From: Auricularia sp. M13
Taxonomy: Eukaryota > Basidiomycota > Agaricomycetes > Auriculariales > Auriculariaceae
Direction of reading: 5' to 3'
DNA: 64,000 nucleotides
Assembly: GCA_037042915.1 (NCBI GenBank)
Contig: CM073193.1
Coordinates: 9,300,001 to 9,364,000, forward strand
Numbering within the stretch: the first letter of the stretch is position 1; each line of letters begins with the position of its first letter. Both the position numbers and the translations under genes were made by a program. Below are positions 46,448 through 58,700 of the stretch, in pieces. Below the pieces are notes generated by a model. The model ran no database searches and had not been told where the DNA came from. It was given only the letters and a program-made list of their open reading frames with translations.

Positions 46448-47338
46448 CAAGTAAGCGGAGCTTTTTTCGGTTTATTGGGCATTTCAGGAGGCCGAGCTGC
46501 GCATGCATTACTGTATGCTATCCTTGTCGGTACTCCTTTCTTAGAGCATGCACACATTCTGATGCACGATTATGTACATTGTAAAGTAGGCCGTGCTTGA
46601 CGCCAGATCCGTGCACGACATCTGCTGCGAGGGTGGCGATCTCAGTTACCGCGGGGATCCTTGATCTGCAAGGTGTTTTATTGAACATGGAGAATGCTCT
46701 ACGGTGAGCGACACAGCTGGCGCTTCATTTCCAACCGGTGATCAGTCAGCTTGTCGCTAATCTCGGGCCCGAGTATGAGCAGTGGCATGCAGGAGCGCCG
46801 GTCCCGCGAAGACCATAATGCCCGACCGACGGGTAAGACGGAAAGACAGCAATAGCTCGATCTACCTACAATTCGAAATATCCAGTTTGCTGGCGCTGAG
46901 ACACTAAGTGCGGATGTCCCAGAGTCCCAGGCTGCCAGCTTGTTCGGACACGAGCACGACTTCAACGAAGGCCGGGAGCAAAGACGCCAGTCTGACGTCG
47001 TCATCGGCAGCGACATGACAGGTTGGCCGATAGCAGAGACTCGATTTGAGCAAAAGGACCTGCGAACATCGATTATCCCATCGGCCTGCCTGCGACGTTC
47101 CAACATCGAGATCGGCGGCAGGTTCTGTGTCTGATGTCCGGGCTTCGTTTGGCGGTGTAGATCCGAGGGTTTGAGATCTTCCCGCAGTTAACCGGCAAAC
47201 TTGGCGAAGCGCCAATAACCGCAGTTTTACTGAAACGGACCACCCTCGCAGCCCGCCCCACTGGCTAAGCCCCAATATGAAAAGTCAAAGGCTTTTTCGA
47301 CACGCTGATCAGCGCGCAGAACTACCTGCTTGTCCGCC
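46448..47338. other. intergenic with a WD-repeat-like fragment
   Basis: On the minus strand, about 47010-46904 reads VRLASLLPAFVEVVLVSEQA followed by GSLGLWDIRT and a stop. This looks like one WD40 blade ending in the LWD motif. No neighbouring blades are in frame, so if real it is a relic or an exon of an unresolved gene. Confidence 0.25.
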
Positions 47339-48948
47339 ATGTTTCCCAAGTACCGCGACGAGCGTCACGTCCCCGACTCTGGCGACTCCGCGGACGACGT
47401 ACACGAGCCTCTTATCGGCCAGGTTCATCAGCTGGGCTTTGCAGATAGTTTGTCTGCAAACGCACGGCGGCTAAAGAGGAAGACGCTACATCGAGCCTTG
47501 GTCGCCGTCGTTGTGCTCTGCGCTACCGGGCTCATCGCATTCACCGTTCACTCAAAGAAGCTCCTGCTCTCATCCGCATCGCCCGCCCACTGCTCAAAAA
47601 TCATGGTCCGCCACTTTCAGAGCTATACGGGCCTTGGCTCCGAGTACGGCGTTTATGTGCGTCCCACTGCTCCCCAGTCCCTCTGTCCGCTGTCTTCTCA
47701 CAATCGCTTACCTGGTATAGCTGAGAGCGGCAGCGCTGTCGTCCGCCATGGGCTGGACGGTGGTTCCGGACTCTAAGGACTGGATCTACGGCGACCTGAG
47801 CAACTTCTTCCTGCCCATCAACTACGACTGCGCGGTGCCCGAGGACGTCTTGAACAGCGACTCGTACGTCGACTTCGGCACGGACGGGTGGGACACCCAT
47901 ACGCGGCTACGGCTCACACGCGACTTCCAACAACTTCTGCGCCTGGAGACGCTTATCCAGGTGAAGCAACTCGACAAGACGAAGACACAGCAGTTTGTCC
48001 AGAAAGCGAAGCTGTGGGCGATGGACTCCGACCACCTCACCCTGCCGTACGGCGAGAGCGTGCCGGAGGGGGAGGAGACCGCGTTCCTCGCGCAGGCCGC
48101 GGTGCTGGACAGACAGTGGATCCCGACGCCGAAAATGCAGGCGCAGATTTCGCGGCTTGCGACGCGGCTTGGGTTAGAGGAGTCGGACATCACGAAGCGC
48201 CGACCCGTCATTGCGTGCGTGACCTGCTCGGCCGTAAAATATACGTAGCTCTCAACGCATTTCAGGCTTCAAATCCGGCTTGGAGATAAGGTCTCAGAGC
48301 TGAGCGACATGCTCATGTGCGGGTCTCATATGAAGTAGTGCGTGATCGGTTTCCGCGCGCCGAGAACTGGTCGAATGCTCATAGTACACTTTCAGTGATG
48401 ACATGAACGTCTATCTTCGTGCGGCACAGCTTGCGCATGCTCGACTGTACAACGCAGCGACGACCCCTCAGCCTTGGCCAGCACGTACGAAGGACTCTCC
48501 GAAGCCGCTCCTCGTCGTTATGACCGCTGAGACAGGCGTCGTCGAGCAGCTCGAGGCTCTGGACACGGAGCACGAGTTCGACATCATTCTTACGCCCTCA
48601 TACGAGCTCACCGCGGCACAGCAAGAAGAGTATCAGCGCATATTCAACGTGAGCACGGCTCCCACGCTCGCCCGACGGTGGGAGCAGAAGCAGCTCGAGG
48701 AGGCGTCACTCGACCTACGGCTCGCCATGACGCGGCAGCTCATCTCCGAGCTGATCGTCTACAGTCGCTACGCCGATGCGTTCATCGTGTCCGGCAACTC
48801 GAATCTCGGCCGCATGGCGCTTCTTCTGGGCGGCGCGTCCGGTGGGTTGGGCTATCCCAACCACCGAGCAGTCGGCGGGCGCATCCGCAGTATCGATGTC
48901 CCTTTCTATCCGACAACATGGCTCGTGTCTACATTTGATTACCGCTGA
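47339..48948 (+). CDS. fucosyltransferase-like (GT23-type fold) type II membrane protein
   Basis: Four exons (47339-47656, 47721-48214, 48266-48316, 48396-48948) close in phase to 471 residues. A cytosolic N-terminus and one TM anchor (ALVAVVVLCATGLIAFTV) precede a lumenal domain. FQSYTGLGSEYGVYLRAAAL starts the domain, then WTVVPDSKDWIYGDLSNFF and a Cys (YDCAVPED). A central region ends in PVIALQIRLGDKVSEL, equivalent to the H-x-R-x-(T/G)-D-K sugar-nucleotide motif of alpha-1,6 and protein O-fucosyltransferases; here Gln replaces the His. The C-terminal part has LLVVMTAETGVVEQLEAL and DAFIVSGNSNLGRMALLLGG, typical of that fold. The 51-nt third exon carries the motif. Probably a Golgi glycosyltransferase; donor and acceptor are inferred from the fold only. 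Confidence 0.8.
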
Positions 48949-49155
48949 AACATCGTAGATTTCGTCTCCTGTATCGGTATTTATGTGACTCCGGCTCTTG
49001 TGCATGGATTCGGCCCTCAATGAAATCGACCTGGACACTGACGTTGTTAATGCTGCTGTCCATATTACGGGAAAAAGCTAGAGTAGTGAAAAGGGAACCG
49101 CCACTGGCAGCTCCCTCAAGATCGAAAGCAAGGCAAGAATGCTCAACGTGTCCCA

Positions 49156-50745
49156 TCACACGTGTAGATACGTATGCTTGGGAAAGTTCCAGTACCACGG
49201 CTCGTAAAGAGGAATGCCGGCAACTGGAGGCTCTAGTAGCACCTCATCGACAACTGTGGAGAAATAGACTGGATAACGCTTGGGCGCTGGTAAGCCGGCA
49301 AGAACGAGTTTGCGAACGCAGTGTGTTGTCGCAGCGGCCAGAGCCTCGGTGATCGAGATAATGTTGGCCTCCAGCGCAACTCGCACCGCAGACCCCTCGT
49401 CGTCAAGCCCAAGAACATGATGTCCCACAGGAAGCACAAAACTAACAGTGTCGAGATGAATGGCCGACTGCACTGGAAGCGGTGTCCACGGACGGTTCAA
49501 CATGATGCCTGTCCAAACCGAGTCCAGGGAGAAGACGACATGGCGCAGCGATGTCAGCCGAGCCCATGCAAGAGAAAGAACTTGCGACATCAGCAAGGGG
49601 AGTTCTAGAAGCTCTACCGTGTCTAGGTGCGTGTTGTCAGAATGAATCCCTGCGAGCCACTCGATCACGGCGTTCGAACTGACGTCGACAGCGGTGAGCA
49701 CGTCGTCGAGAATGATGGCGCAAAATGGATGCGGAACGGGATTTGGGGATAGACCAAATGAGCGGATGCGAATCCGGAGTTCTCTGACAGGCCCATGGGC
49801 GCTCAAGAGAGAGAGAAGCCCGGGTGGAGTGACATTACCATCGTGTAACCCGTAGGAGATGACCGTCTTCAGACCGGGCACGGATGGGATGTGCTGTCTC
49901 AGGCTGGTGGTCCCACCGCCGCTATCTATGTCGGCAATAAGCAACGTCCTTAGAGAGGGGATGACGGGCAGGATTACGGGAGCAGGAGTTCCTGGGGCGG
50001 TCCCTGAGAGAAGAACGACCTTTTCCAAGACTTTGAAGTGCTGCAGCACGCGGAGCATGAGAGAATCTGGCATCCTAGACGGATAGACGTCATGCGTGAG
50101 ATACCGCACCTGGGAAAATGCGGCCACTCCCTCAGGGGAGGCGATGGCGCCCTTGACGTAGAGCGTTTGAAGACGCGGCGCATGTCCTGCAAAAAGCCTC
50201 TTGGGAAGGGCCTTGATATGATGTCCCGCGTTGTAGGTGCCCTCACAAATTATCCGCAGCGTGTCGAGCTCCGGTGCTTTAGCGTTCGACAGGGTGTCCA
50301 GGGGCGACAGCGAGGCCCATGGGATTCCGATGGTCAGCTCGACGATGTGGTCCATGTGCGACGCAACAACCGCCAAGGACTTTTTAAGATGGGAGGAGTG
50401 CCCGCTGCAGTCAGTGCGAAGAATAAGATGTACCGGCCTTCCCCGACTGCGCGAAAGCAGTACGTCCAAAACGACGTTCCAACGGGTCGGGTGATTGTCC
50501 AGGTGCACTTCGAGCGATGTCCACAGCTGCGTATCGGCATCGAGAACAGCACGCCATTGCTTGCAGACTAGGGTGCAGTTGTACAGACTGGGCAACGGCA
50601 GGAACTGGGCGATGTAGCAGAATACCTCTGGTGGTAGGCGGTTGGTCAGCGCATTTCTGTTGATCGTTGCTGCGTGATCCGCCAGAACTTGCGAAACAGA
50701 CGCCTTCAGCGAAGGGGCAAGCGCTCTAAACGTATCTATGTTCAT
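49156..50745 (-). CDS. F-box protein 2 (529 aa)
   Basis: Intronless frame of 529 residues starting MNIDTFRALAPSLKASVSQV. The F-box is TNRLPPEVFCYIAQFLPLPS then TLVCKQWRAVLDADTQLW. Leucine-rich segments align along the whole length with F-box protein 1 (for example LFAGHAPRLQTLYVKGAIAS versus LFAGHAPRLHTLYAKGAIVS), and both end in a W-Y-W motif. The two genes are about 6 kb apart on opposite strands, suggesting an inverted duplication. Presumed SCF substrate adaptor. Confidence 0.9.
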   Translation of the reverse strand: MNIDTFRALAPSLKASVSQVLADHAATINRNALTNRLPPEVFCYIAQFLPLPSLYNCTLVCKQWRAVLDADTQLWTSLEVHLDNHPTRWNVVLDVLLSRSRGRPVHLILRTDCSGHSSHLKKSLAVVASHMDHIVELTIGIPWASLSPLDTLSNAKAPELDTLRIICEGTYNAGHHIKALPKRLFAGHAPRLQTLYVKGAIASPEGVAAFSQVRYLTHDVYPSRMPDSLMLRVLQHFKVLEKVVLLSGTAPGTPAPVILPVIPSLRTLLIADIDSGGGTTSLRQHIPSVPGLKTVISYGLHDGNVTPPGLLSLLSAHGPVRELRIRIRSFGLSPNPVPHPFCAIILDDVLTAVDVSSNAVIEWLAGIHSDNTHLDTVELLELPLLMSQVLSLAWARLTSLRHVVFSLDSVWTGIMLNRPWTPLPVQSAIHLDTVSFVLPVGHHVLGLDDEGSAVRVALEANIISITEALAAATTHCVRKLVLAGLPAPKRYPVYFSTVVDEVLLEPPVAGIPLYEPWYWNFPKHTYLHV

Positions 50746-51991
50746 GATACTGCAACCGGTGTCAGAGCGGATAATGCAAGTGAGAACGAATGTTCGTACT
50801 CAACGCCAAGTGAGCGGGGAAGGACGGTCGCTAGAGCGCCAACGAGCGCTCTGGTATCTTTCTCGTGCTTTCGCGACCACATGTGGCTTGTAAAGGACGC
50901 GCGGCGCCAATCTAGAGGGTAGGAGGAAAAGGTTCTCAGCGATTTCTGGCTCCGCTGCGCGTTAAACGCGTCTTCTAACTCCGATCGGATGTATTGGCGC
51001 AGCCGACCACCGCGTGGCGCTTGTATGAAAATCAGGCGTGCGACGCCTCATAAACAACCACAATAAATCTCCTGGATGTAACTTTGACCGAAATCTGGTC
51101 CCGTGCTGCAGTGCTGCGTCTGAGATGGTTATTTACTCATGTAGGAAAATCACAAGACATTGCGTATTACAAATTTTTACGCGTCAATGAACGTTTTTGA
51201 TTGAGATCTATATCGGTCTACTATACTGCACCATCATATGAGCTCGTCGTCGAGCATGTTGGGGTGACGCGCCACCGGCAGTAACCGGATCTGCCCTTTC
51301 CTTTGCCTCGTCTCGCTATCGCAGCAGCGCTTCAGTGCAATCGCATTGTTGCGCTTTTATGAGCGCAGTCACTTCAAACCGACTGTTCTGCACGCCAAAC
51401 TCCGTGATAACGGCGTCCAGGATCCTATCCGGACACAATCGTTGCCAACATGAAGGCTCCTCTGGAGGCCAATTGGCAGCCACGGTCGGCCTGGACCTGA
51501 ATAGGCTATGGGCCCTTGAATCTTACAGCTCATGAGCTCTATCCCGGAGCGCAAGACCGTATTCTCCATCTGCGAACCTCGAGAAGAGGTACGCACCTTG
51601 GACGCAGAGACATTGTTTGCTGCGAATGCAAGTGCTTAGAGTATCATATATCGACCTCGTCTCTAGAAAAGGTATTGCCAGGTGTGAAGCTTGCTATGTA
51701 AAATGCTAATACGGGTTCAGGACTTCAAGATTGGATAACTTTTGTCGGACCACAGCACGAGGCACGAGCTCGGCACTTGGGGGTAAGTGGAATATCATTA
51801 TGCAACCTACAGGAAAATAGAAAAAGGTGCGCTCCCGCGCCTGAGATATTGCAATAACAACGATACTGACATCGCCTCATGACATGAGTGGTAATTACGG
51901 TCAAAGGGCATGAGGGCGGCGTGCAATCATCCACCGCCTAGACTTGGAAGACATGCATTCGCAGCAGTGTCAATTCCCCGGCGGGCTCACG
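50746..51991. other. gene-less stretch
   Basis: Nothing recognised; short ORFs only. Confidence 0.4.
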
Positions 51992-53586
51992 TCAATCAAG
52001 TAGGGTGAGACGCGGCGGTGCTCCCCACGCGCGGTCGACCTCGCCGGTGGGCAACACGATCGGCCTTCCCCACGGATCGCACACGCGCACCGGCGGCACC
52101 GCGTTGGCGGCGAGCTGGATGAGGCGGCGCCAGAACAGCTGCAGTACGGGCGCCTCGGCGTCGCGTACCATGCGCGTCGTGGGCGACTCGCCGTAACTCA
52201 GCGAGCGGACCTGAATGGGGGTGAGCATTGTGCGAAGCGGATACGCGACGGTTGAACTCACCTCTTGCAGCGCGGGGAAGCGGCCGGCGGACGGCATGCA
52301 GTCGCCCAGCTGGCCGAGCACGCCCTGCGAGTGCATCTCGCGCACCTTGCGCTCGAGCTCGCGCACGCCGAGTAGCGTCACGCCGTCATGCGCGGGAAGC
52401 ATCGGGTGCGGGATCCTGAAGGAACGTCAGCAAGGGATATCTCCACAGTAAGCCGCAAAACGCACCGGTAGTTACGGTTCGCGCTGACGACCAGCGTGCG
52501 GAGGTTGGGCAGCAGCTCGGAAGTCATGACCCACGGGGGGCGAGGCGCGGGCTGCGAGCTCAGCTGGTGTGGCGGCAGGTCTGCGCTGCCCAGCTCGAGG
52601 TGCTCAAGTCCACCACCGTGCGCGACGACGAAGTCGCGCAGCTCGTCCGACGGCGCGAACGTGCCGAGCAGCGCGAGATGGCGCAGCGCAGGCAGCTGCC
52701 AGTGCGCCATGAGCGCGAGCAGCGGCGCGCAAGCCTCGTGCGCGGTCATCGTGAGCACCAGCGTCTTCACCAGCGGCAGCCTCGGCGCGGCCTCATCCTC
52801 GTCCGCGGCATGCCAAAGCTCGAGCAGCGACACGTCGAGCTCAAGCACCTCCAGCGCCGCCGCCATGAGGCCGAGCACCTCGATCGTCGCGCCGATCCGT
52901 GCGCGCTCGCCGTAGTGCGTGACGCCGACGCGGCGCAGCCCGGGCGCGTGGGGACGCAGCATGACGTCCCAGTGCGCGGTGTGGTCGCCGACGTTGACGT
53001 ACGTGCCGGCGCGGTCGAGCAGCACGGCGAGGCCGGTGCAGGGCTGCAGGATGCGCCGCACGTCCAGCGCGCTCGCCTGCATCGCGCCTGGGCGCGCCGC
53101 CTGGCAGTCGATGTCCAGCCGCCGGATCCACGCGCCGAAGGCGGGGCACGCGTCGAGTGTCTCGGCGAGCCGGCGCGCCTGCGCGCGCTTGTGCAGCCAG
53201 ACGTAGCGGTACAGCTCGGGCAGCGCGAGCGCGCGCAGCCGCTTGGACGCGAGCGCGACGCAGAGCTTCGTGCGCTGGCTCGCGGTGTAGAACGGGACCA
53301 TCAGCGCCGCGGGGAAGTGCGCCGTGTCCCACTGCGCGAGCAGCGAGCTGTCCAGCGCGTGCGGGTCGAGCGCCCACGGCAGCGCGGACGCGTGCGCGAG
53401 AATGGCCAGCCATAGTTCCGCTGGGAGTCGGTCTATGGCGCGCTGCGGCTCTGGCAGCGGCTCGGGCTCGGGCTCGGGCTCTGGTTCTCGTTCTGGCGCC
53501 GGCGTTGGCGGGCGGCTGGAGGACGCCGTGTTCTTCCTCGAGGAGCCTTTTCCAAGGCGGCGCCGCCAGTCATCGAGCCAGTTCAT
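51992..53586 (-). CDS. F-box protein 3 with N-terminal (PE) repeat
   Basis: Three exons (53586-52466, 52415-52262, 52210-51992) close in phase to 497 residues; introns are 50 and 51 nt. A basic N-terminus (MNWLDDWRRRLGKGSS) is followed by a Pro-Glu dipeptide run (PEREPEPEPEPEPLPEPQ) and an F-box-like IDRLPAELWLAILAHAS, interrupted by about 30 residues before the second half (LCVALASKRLRALALPELYR). LRR-like segments follow (LEVLELDVSLLELW, LRHLALLGTF, LEHLELGSADL, LRTLVVSANRNYR). Codon use is extremely GC-rich. It is not closely similar to F-box proteins 1 and 2. Likely an SCF adaptor; target unknown. Confidence 0.85.
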
Positions 53587-55740
53587 GGGACGTGCAGCAT
53601 GGGCCGGGGAAGAGACATATATAGGGACCATCTGCGACCGACACGCGGGGCGGTGAACTGGGCCCGAAGGCCGCGTTCCGCCACCCACGGAGTTTGCCAG
53701 CCAGCAATCCCCGCTTCTTGCACCGTAACCGTCACCAAACCGTCCAGCATGATCAGCTTCCGCAGCTCTCCTCCTCGTCACCGCAGCAGCTCCGCGGCCA
53801 TGAATACTCAGACTGGGGATACGCCGCGCGCGCTGCACCTTGACTTTCTGCGCCGGACACCGCACCCCGGGTTCTGGGCCATGTCTTCGAATCCTTGCGC
53901 TGCCACCGGGTCCGGAAGGACGCAGGCTTCTGTTCGGGACGACCGTTCGACGCGCCCTGTAACTTGGTATAGGCCAACAAGGCCTGCAGTGTCATCTCGG
54001 CACAGACGTCGTGGTGCTTCGTTTTTGTTCCGCTGCCCTTGGATGTTGTCCCGCACCGCCGTGTCCGTTATATTGCGATGGATGGACTTGCGACGTGCCT
54101 CGGCTAGAGACTGTCCAGTGTCAATCTGTCTGCCGCCTCTTACTGACACTCGTCGCGCGCTTTTAAAGGGCCGTCTGCATCGTCATGCTTGCCGCTGTCG
54201 CCGAACGAAACCTACCAGGGGCGTTGCTACTGTTCTCTCACTTCGACTTGAGCGAAAGATCACGGCGGCCGGATGTCCAGTTCAGGGAGCACGCGCTCCA
54301 GGGATAGCTTGGTGTTCCGGATCTGTGTCCACTGCAACTATGCGTTTGCCACTCAAACTCTGCAGTAGCAGGTGCACAGCCGTCCAAATTGCAGGGAGCT
54401 GTTAGAGAGCGTACCGTACGTATCACGCGTTGCTTCCCCGCCCGTCTCGCCGGTTCCTCGTTCCTGGGTCCGTTTCGCCAGCTTCCCTCGCGCACACTGC
54501 CCGCCCACATGGACGGCTCCTGTTGCGTTCTAGATGGCACTCGCACTGCTCCGATATCGACGCGGCCATGTGCACTCGCCGGCTGATTTAGCTCGGGAGC
54601 GCCTATGCTGCTGCCTGCCCGTCAGCGTGTTCATACTGGATCTTCGTCCACGATCCCGCATCGTCACGACCTGTGGCGGGACTCTGGCCCTCCCCGCCGT
54701 CGCCGTCTGCCCTGCCAGTGTGCTTGGTTCCGTGCTGTTTATTTTCGCGTCCTCCAGCGCGCCGTGATGCTGGCATCTACTACGTAAGGCCAGTGCCGTT
54801 ACGGAAGCACATACTTGCTGTATCCTGAGTTGTCTCTCGTCGGCACTGGTACTTGCAGAACGACTCTTAAGCTATTCCGAGACAGGTTCCACTCGTGTTC
54901 AGTGGGCCCACAGTTGCGTGAGCGCTTGTGCTCCTCTGCCATCGGGATCATCGTCCCCGAGCCCGAATCGTCGCAGTCTTGTCAGCGTTCGCTACAATCG
55001 TGCATGAGTCCGTGCGGCCTGATTCGCCCCGGGTCGCATATGGTCGCGGTGAAGCGGCCATCAGCGTCAACCTCAAACACTGTACTGGCGGACTGCTGGG
55101 TACCCGTGATAACGCTCTTGCCTTAAAATCGACGAATTTTACTCTCACTTCGCGTGCTTCATCTCATGGATTAACGAACTGAATACCGTTATTCAGCGGT
55201 GCCACCTATTGACTGCTGGCTGTATGGGATGGCAATCTCGCCCGGCTAAATCTCTACTGCCATACGCTCTGAACATGAGGCGAAGAGGGAACGTTTCGAC
55301 TGAATCAATACTGCTCTGCAGTACGTGCAATAGGGTAATCTTCCCACAAGTCTGCTTCGGGGGACGAGAAGCGTCCTTCTCCGCAGACATCTCTTGTCTC
55401 CGTACACTCACCACGGCATCTCTGAACCGCGTCACGCGCTCTCTTCCCGCCCGTTCCTTGAATTCGCGATCTCAGGTGCCAGGGATGGTCTGATTCTCTG
55501 AGTCCGTTGCTGACTTTAATCCCGATGATGATTTCGCACCTCGTAAGGGTGGATAAGGGTAGAGGCAACAGATGGTTGACACCTCATGGTGTCCACCTAT
55601 GTATATACCACTCGTCGGATAGGAAATACATGAGGCGTACATGCGGGTATACTACTGTAGACACGAGAAATGGTAACATGACTGCGATCGCGAGACTTGA
55701 TCACGTGGCTGCATAAGCGCTCACAGTGCGATACTCCCCC
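53587..55740. other. gene-less stretch, possible copia 3' LTR at its right end
   Basis: 53600-55450 has only unsupported ORFs. At about 55732-55745, the minus strand reads a purine tract (GAGGGGGAGT) just after the copia stop codon; this is a typical polypurine tract, so a 3' LTR should follow leftward from about 55730. A TATATA-containing segment near 55600 and CTCTACCCTTATCCACC near 55555 look LTR-like, but without a second LTR the ends cannot be fixed. Confidence 0.4.
53618..53623 (-). promoter_or_regulatory. TATA box of F-box gene 3
   Basis: TATATA in the stretch CTATATATG (minus strand), 32 nt upstream of the start codon at 53586. Confidence 0.45.
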
Positions 55741-58700
55741 TCAGCCACGCGGAGCAAGTCCAATGCGTGCACGAAGTTCTTCAAATTGCACGCGGGGCAA
55801 AGCTTTGGTGAAGAAGTCGGCCAAGTTGTCCGCGGAAGGAATGTGCACGAGTTTGATGTCCCCAGCCGCGATGTGGTCTCGAATGAAGTGATGCGCGATG
55901 TCGATGTGCTTGGCTTTGGAATCGCTTCGGTGCGCTAGTAGAGACGCGGAAATTGCGCTCATGTTGTCGACTCGAAGCGTCGACGGTCCGTCGGGCGGAA
56001 AACCTAGCTCTCGTAGGAGGGTGCGAAGCCAGAGGACTTCGGAAGATGCTCCACTAGCCGCTACGTACTCGGCTTCCATTGAGGATTTGGCCACGGTGCG
56101 CTGTTTGCGCGAAGCCCAAGACACCGGCCCGTTTGCTAACTTGAACACTTGACCCGACATGGACTTTCGATCGACCGTATCTTGTGCCCAGTCAGCGTCG
56201 ACGTAGGACTCGAGTTTCGGTACGCCGTCTGTACGCGTGTATATGATACCGAGTTCACGAGTGCCCTTGAGATACCTGAGAATTCGTTTTGCCGCGGTCA
56301 TGTGTACGGGTCCAGGGTTAGCGAGGTGCTGGCTGAGCTGTGAGGTGCGTAACTGAACGTCCGGACGTGCGCCTCGTGCTGCATAGTGCAGGGATCCGAT
56401 GATCTTCTGGAATTCGGCGCGGCGCTCCTCGTCGATCTCCCCCTCGAAACGGGTGAGTTTGACGTTCTGGTCGGCAGGTGTTGGCGCTGTATTGCAGCCA
56501 GTCATCCCAAAACGCGCAAGCATCTTGTCGATGTATTGCGCCTGCGTGATGACCGTCTTTGTGAGATCTGCGCTGCGCTGTACCTCCATCCCGACAACTT
56601 GGCGAATCTGGCCCAAGTCGGAGATGTCGAAACGTTTCGAGAGCTCGGTTTTGAGGGCCTCGTTGTCTTGTGCCGACGTGGCTAGCATCGTCATGTCGTC
56701 GACGTGTACCGCGACAATCCAGACTTTCTCACCGGACAAGCGCATGTAAACGCATAAACGCACCGGTCGCTGATGAGGCGCTTGAATCCCATTGCGATGA
56801 AAGCTGCGTCGAGCGTCGCGTTCCAAACGAGAGCCGATTGCTTGAGGCCATAAATCGAGCGTAGTACTTTGAGAACGTCGTCTGAGCCGTCTTGTAGCCC
56901 AGGTGGCTGCTCCATATAGATCTCCTCCGTCAGCGTTCCGTTGAGGTACGCGCCAACGACATCGACGACCTGGACATCGAGTTTGAGTTCAGTGGCAATC
57001 GCAAGCATTCCTCTGAGCGTCTCCAGGCGAACGACAGGTGAGAAGGTTTCGAAATAGTCGACTCCGGCTTGTTGGGTGAACCTGCGAGCGACAAGTCGAG
57101 CCTTGTATTTGACAATTTCACCACGGTCGTTTCGTTTGATCTTGAACACCCATTTGCAGCTGATGGCACGACGATCGCGGGGAAGTTTCGTGCGACGGAA
57201 CGTATGGAAACGTCGATGTTGTGCCATTTTTGCGTCTATGGCGGCGCGCCATTTGTCGGCGTCAGGACGTCGCATGGCTTCTGCAAAAGTCGCAGGCTCG
57301 TCGTCCAATGTCTGCGCGGCGAAGACAAAGTCAAGGAGCTCAGAGTCATCGGCCTCGGGTGCAGGCTGAGTCTCCGGTTCTGTGTCGGCGACATCAGGTT
57401 GTGCGGCAGCTTCGCGTGCCCGCTGGCGAGCTTTGGCTGCTCGGGAGTCCGGATTGCCGATGAGCTGGTAGTCAAGGCGTTCCTGTGTCGCTAAACGCGA
57501 GCTTCTCTTCGCGCCTTCAGCACGCGGACGGACGGGTGAAGTCTGTCGCAGCTGCTGAGGAACGGGGGCGCGAGCAATAGCGGGTGCAGGCGGCGTTGGT
57601 GGAGGCGGAGGTGCAGCTTGCACTGCAGGGAGAGGCTGAGGCTGAGCTTGCAGCGGCGGCGGCAGCGGCGGCGGTAGCGGTGCATATGGGAGTGGTACTG
57701 CGGGGATAGCCGGCGTGTGCAACTCCTCCGATGCGATGGACGGGGACTTTGGTGCGGGCGCGGTATCGTCTTGAACGTCGCGAATTCTAGTCCAAGATGG
57801 CAAGGGTAACGGGTCTTCTTCATCGCCAGCATTCTCCCCCTCAACCGGCACGCGAATGGCCTCGGGGCCAGCGGGCTGGTTGTCGTCAAAGATGACGCTT
57901 CTAGACATAAGAATTCGCCCTGTATCTGCCTTGTAATACCGATACGCGCGAGATTCTTCTGTAAAACCCGTGAATGTATGCTGCACTGATCGATCTCCCA
58001 GTTTCGTGCGTAGCTTTTCGTGACGGTGTACCCACATTGCCGACCCGAACTTCCGTAGGTGCGCTAGACTCGGAACATGACCCCATGCCGCTTCGTATGG
58101 TGACGAATACGCAAGAGCACGAGTCGGGAGGCGATTCTTGATGTAGACGGCGTAGAGGACGGCTTCGTACCATAAGAAACGCGGTGCCGAGCAAGCGAAT
58201 AGCATGGCTCGCGCCATGTTGAGAACTGTCAAATGTGCGCGTTCCACGATTGCGTTAGACGATGACGAATAAGGCGCTGTGATCTGTAGACGTATGCCTT
58301 GCTGCGCGAGGTACGCACGGACGGTGTCGTTGACGAATTCGAGTCCTTCGTCCACTTGCAAGCATTTGAGTTGGACGCCGAACTGCGTCATTAGCCAGGC
58401 TTGGTACCACTTGATGTGTTCAAGCTGGTTACCCTTTGTCTTGCCGCCGTAGACAACCGAGTAACGCGTCCTGCGATCGACAAAGTGTGTGAAATACTCT
58501 CCTCCACCGATTGCGCGCTGCGGCGCGCGTCCGAAAACGTCCAAGTGCACAATCTCGCCGATGTGCATGCGCGATTTGTCTCGTTGCGACGAAGTTGGGA
58601 ATGGTCGTGTAACGTGTTTCGCGCGAATGCAGGCGGGACACACGTGTTGTTTCTCGTTGAGGTCTGTGACGTGAATGCCGGTCATGCGCTTCTCCCTGAC

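Noticed and set aside
52378-53865. Longer N-terminal version of F-box protein 3 starting upstream of 53586
   Set aside because: The extension would cover the TATA box at 53618 and has no conserved character; the ATG at 53586 lies 32 nt downstream of that box.
54580-54610. Sequence resembling the D-arm of a tRNA (TTTAGCTCGGGAGCGCC)
   Set aside because: No matching acceptor stem, anticodon arm or T arm can be folded around it.
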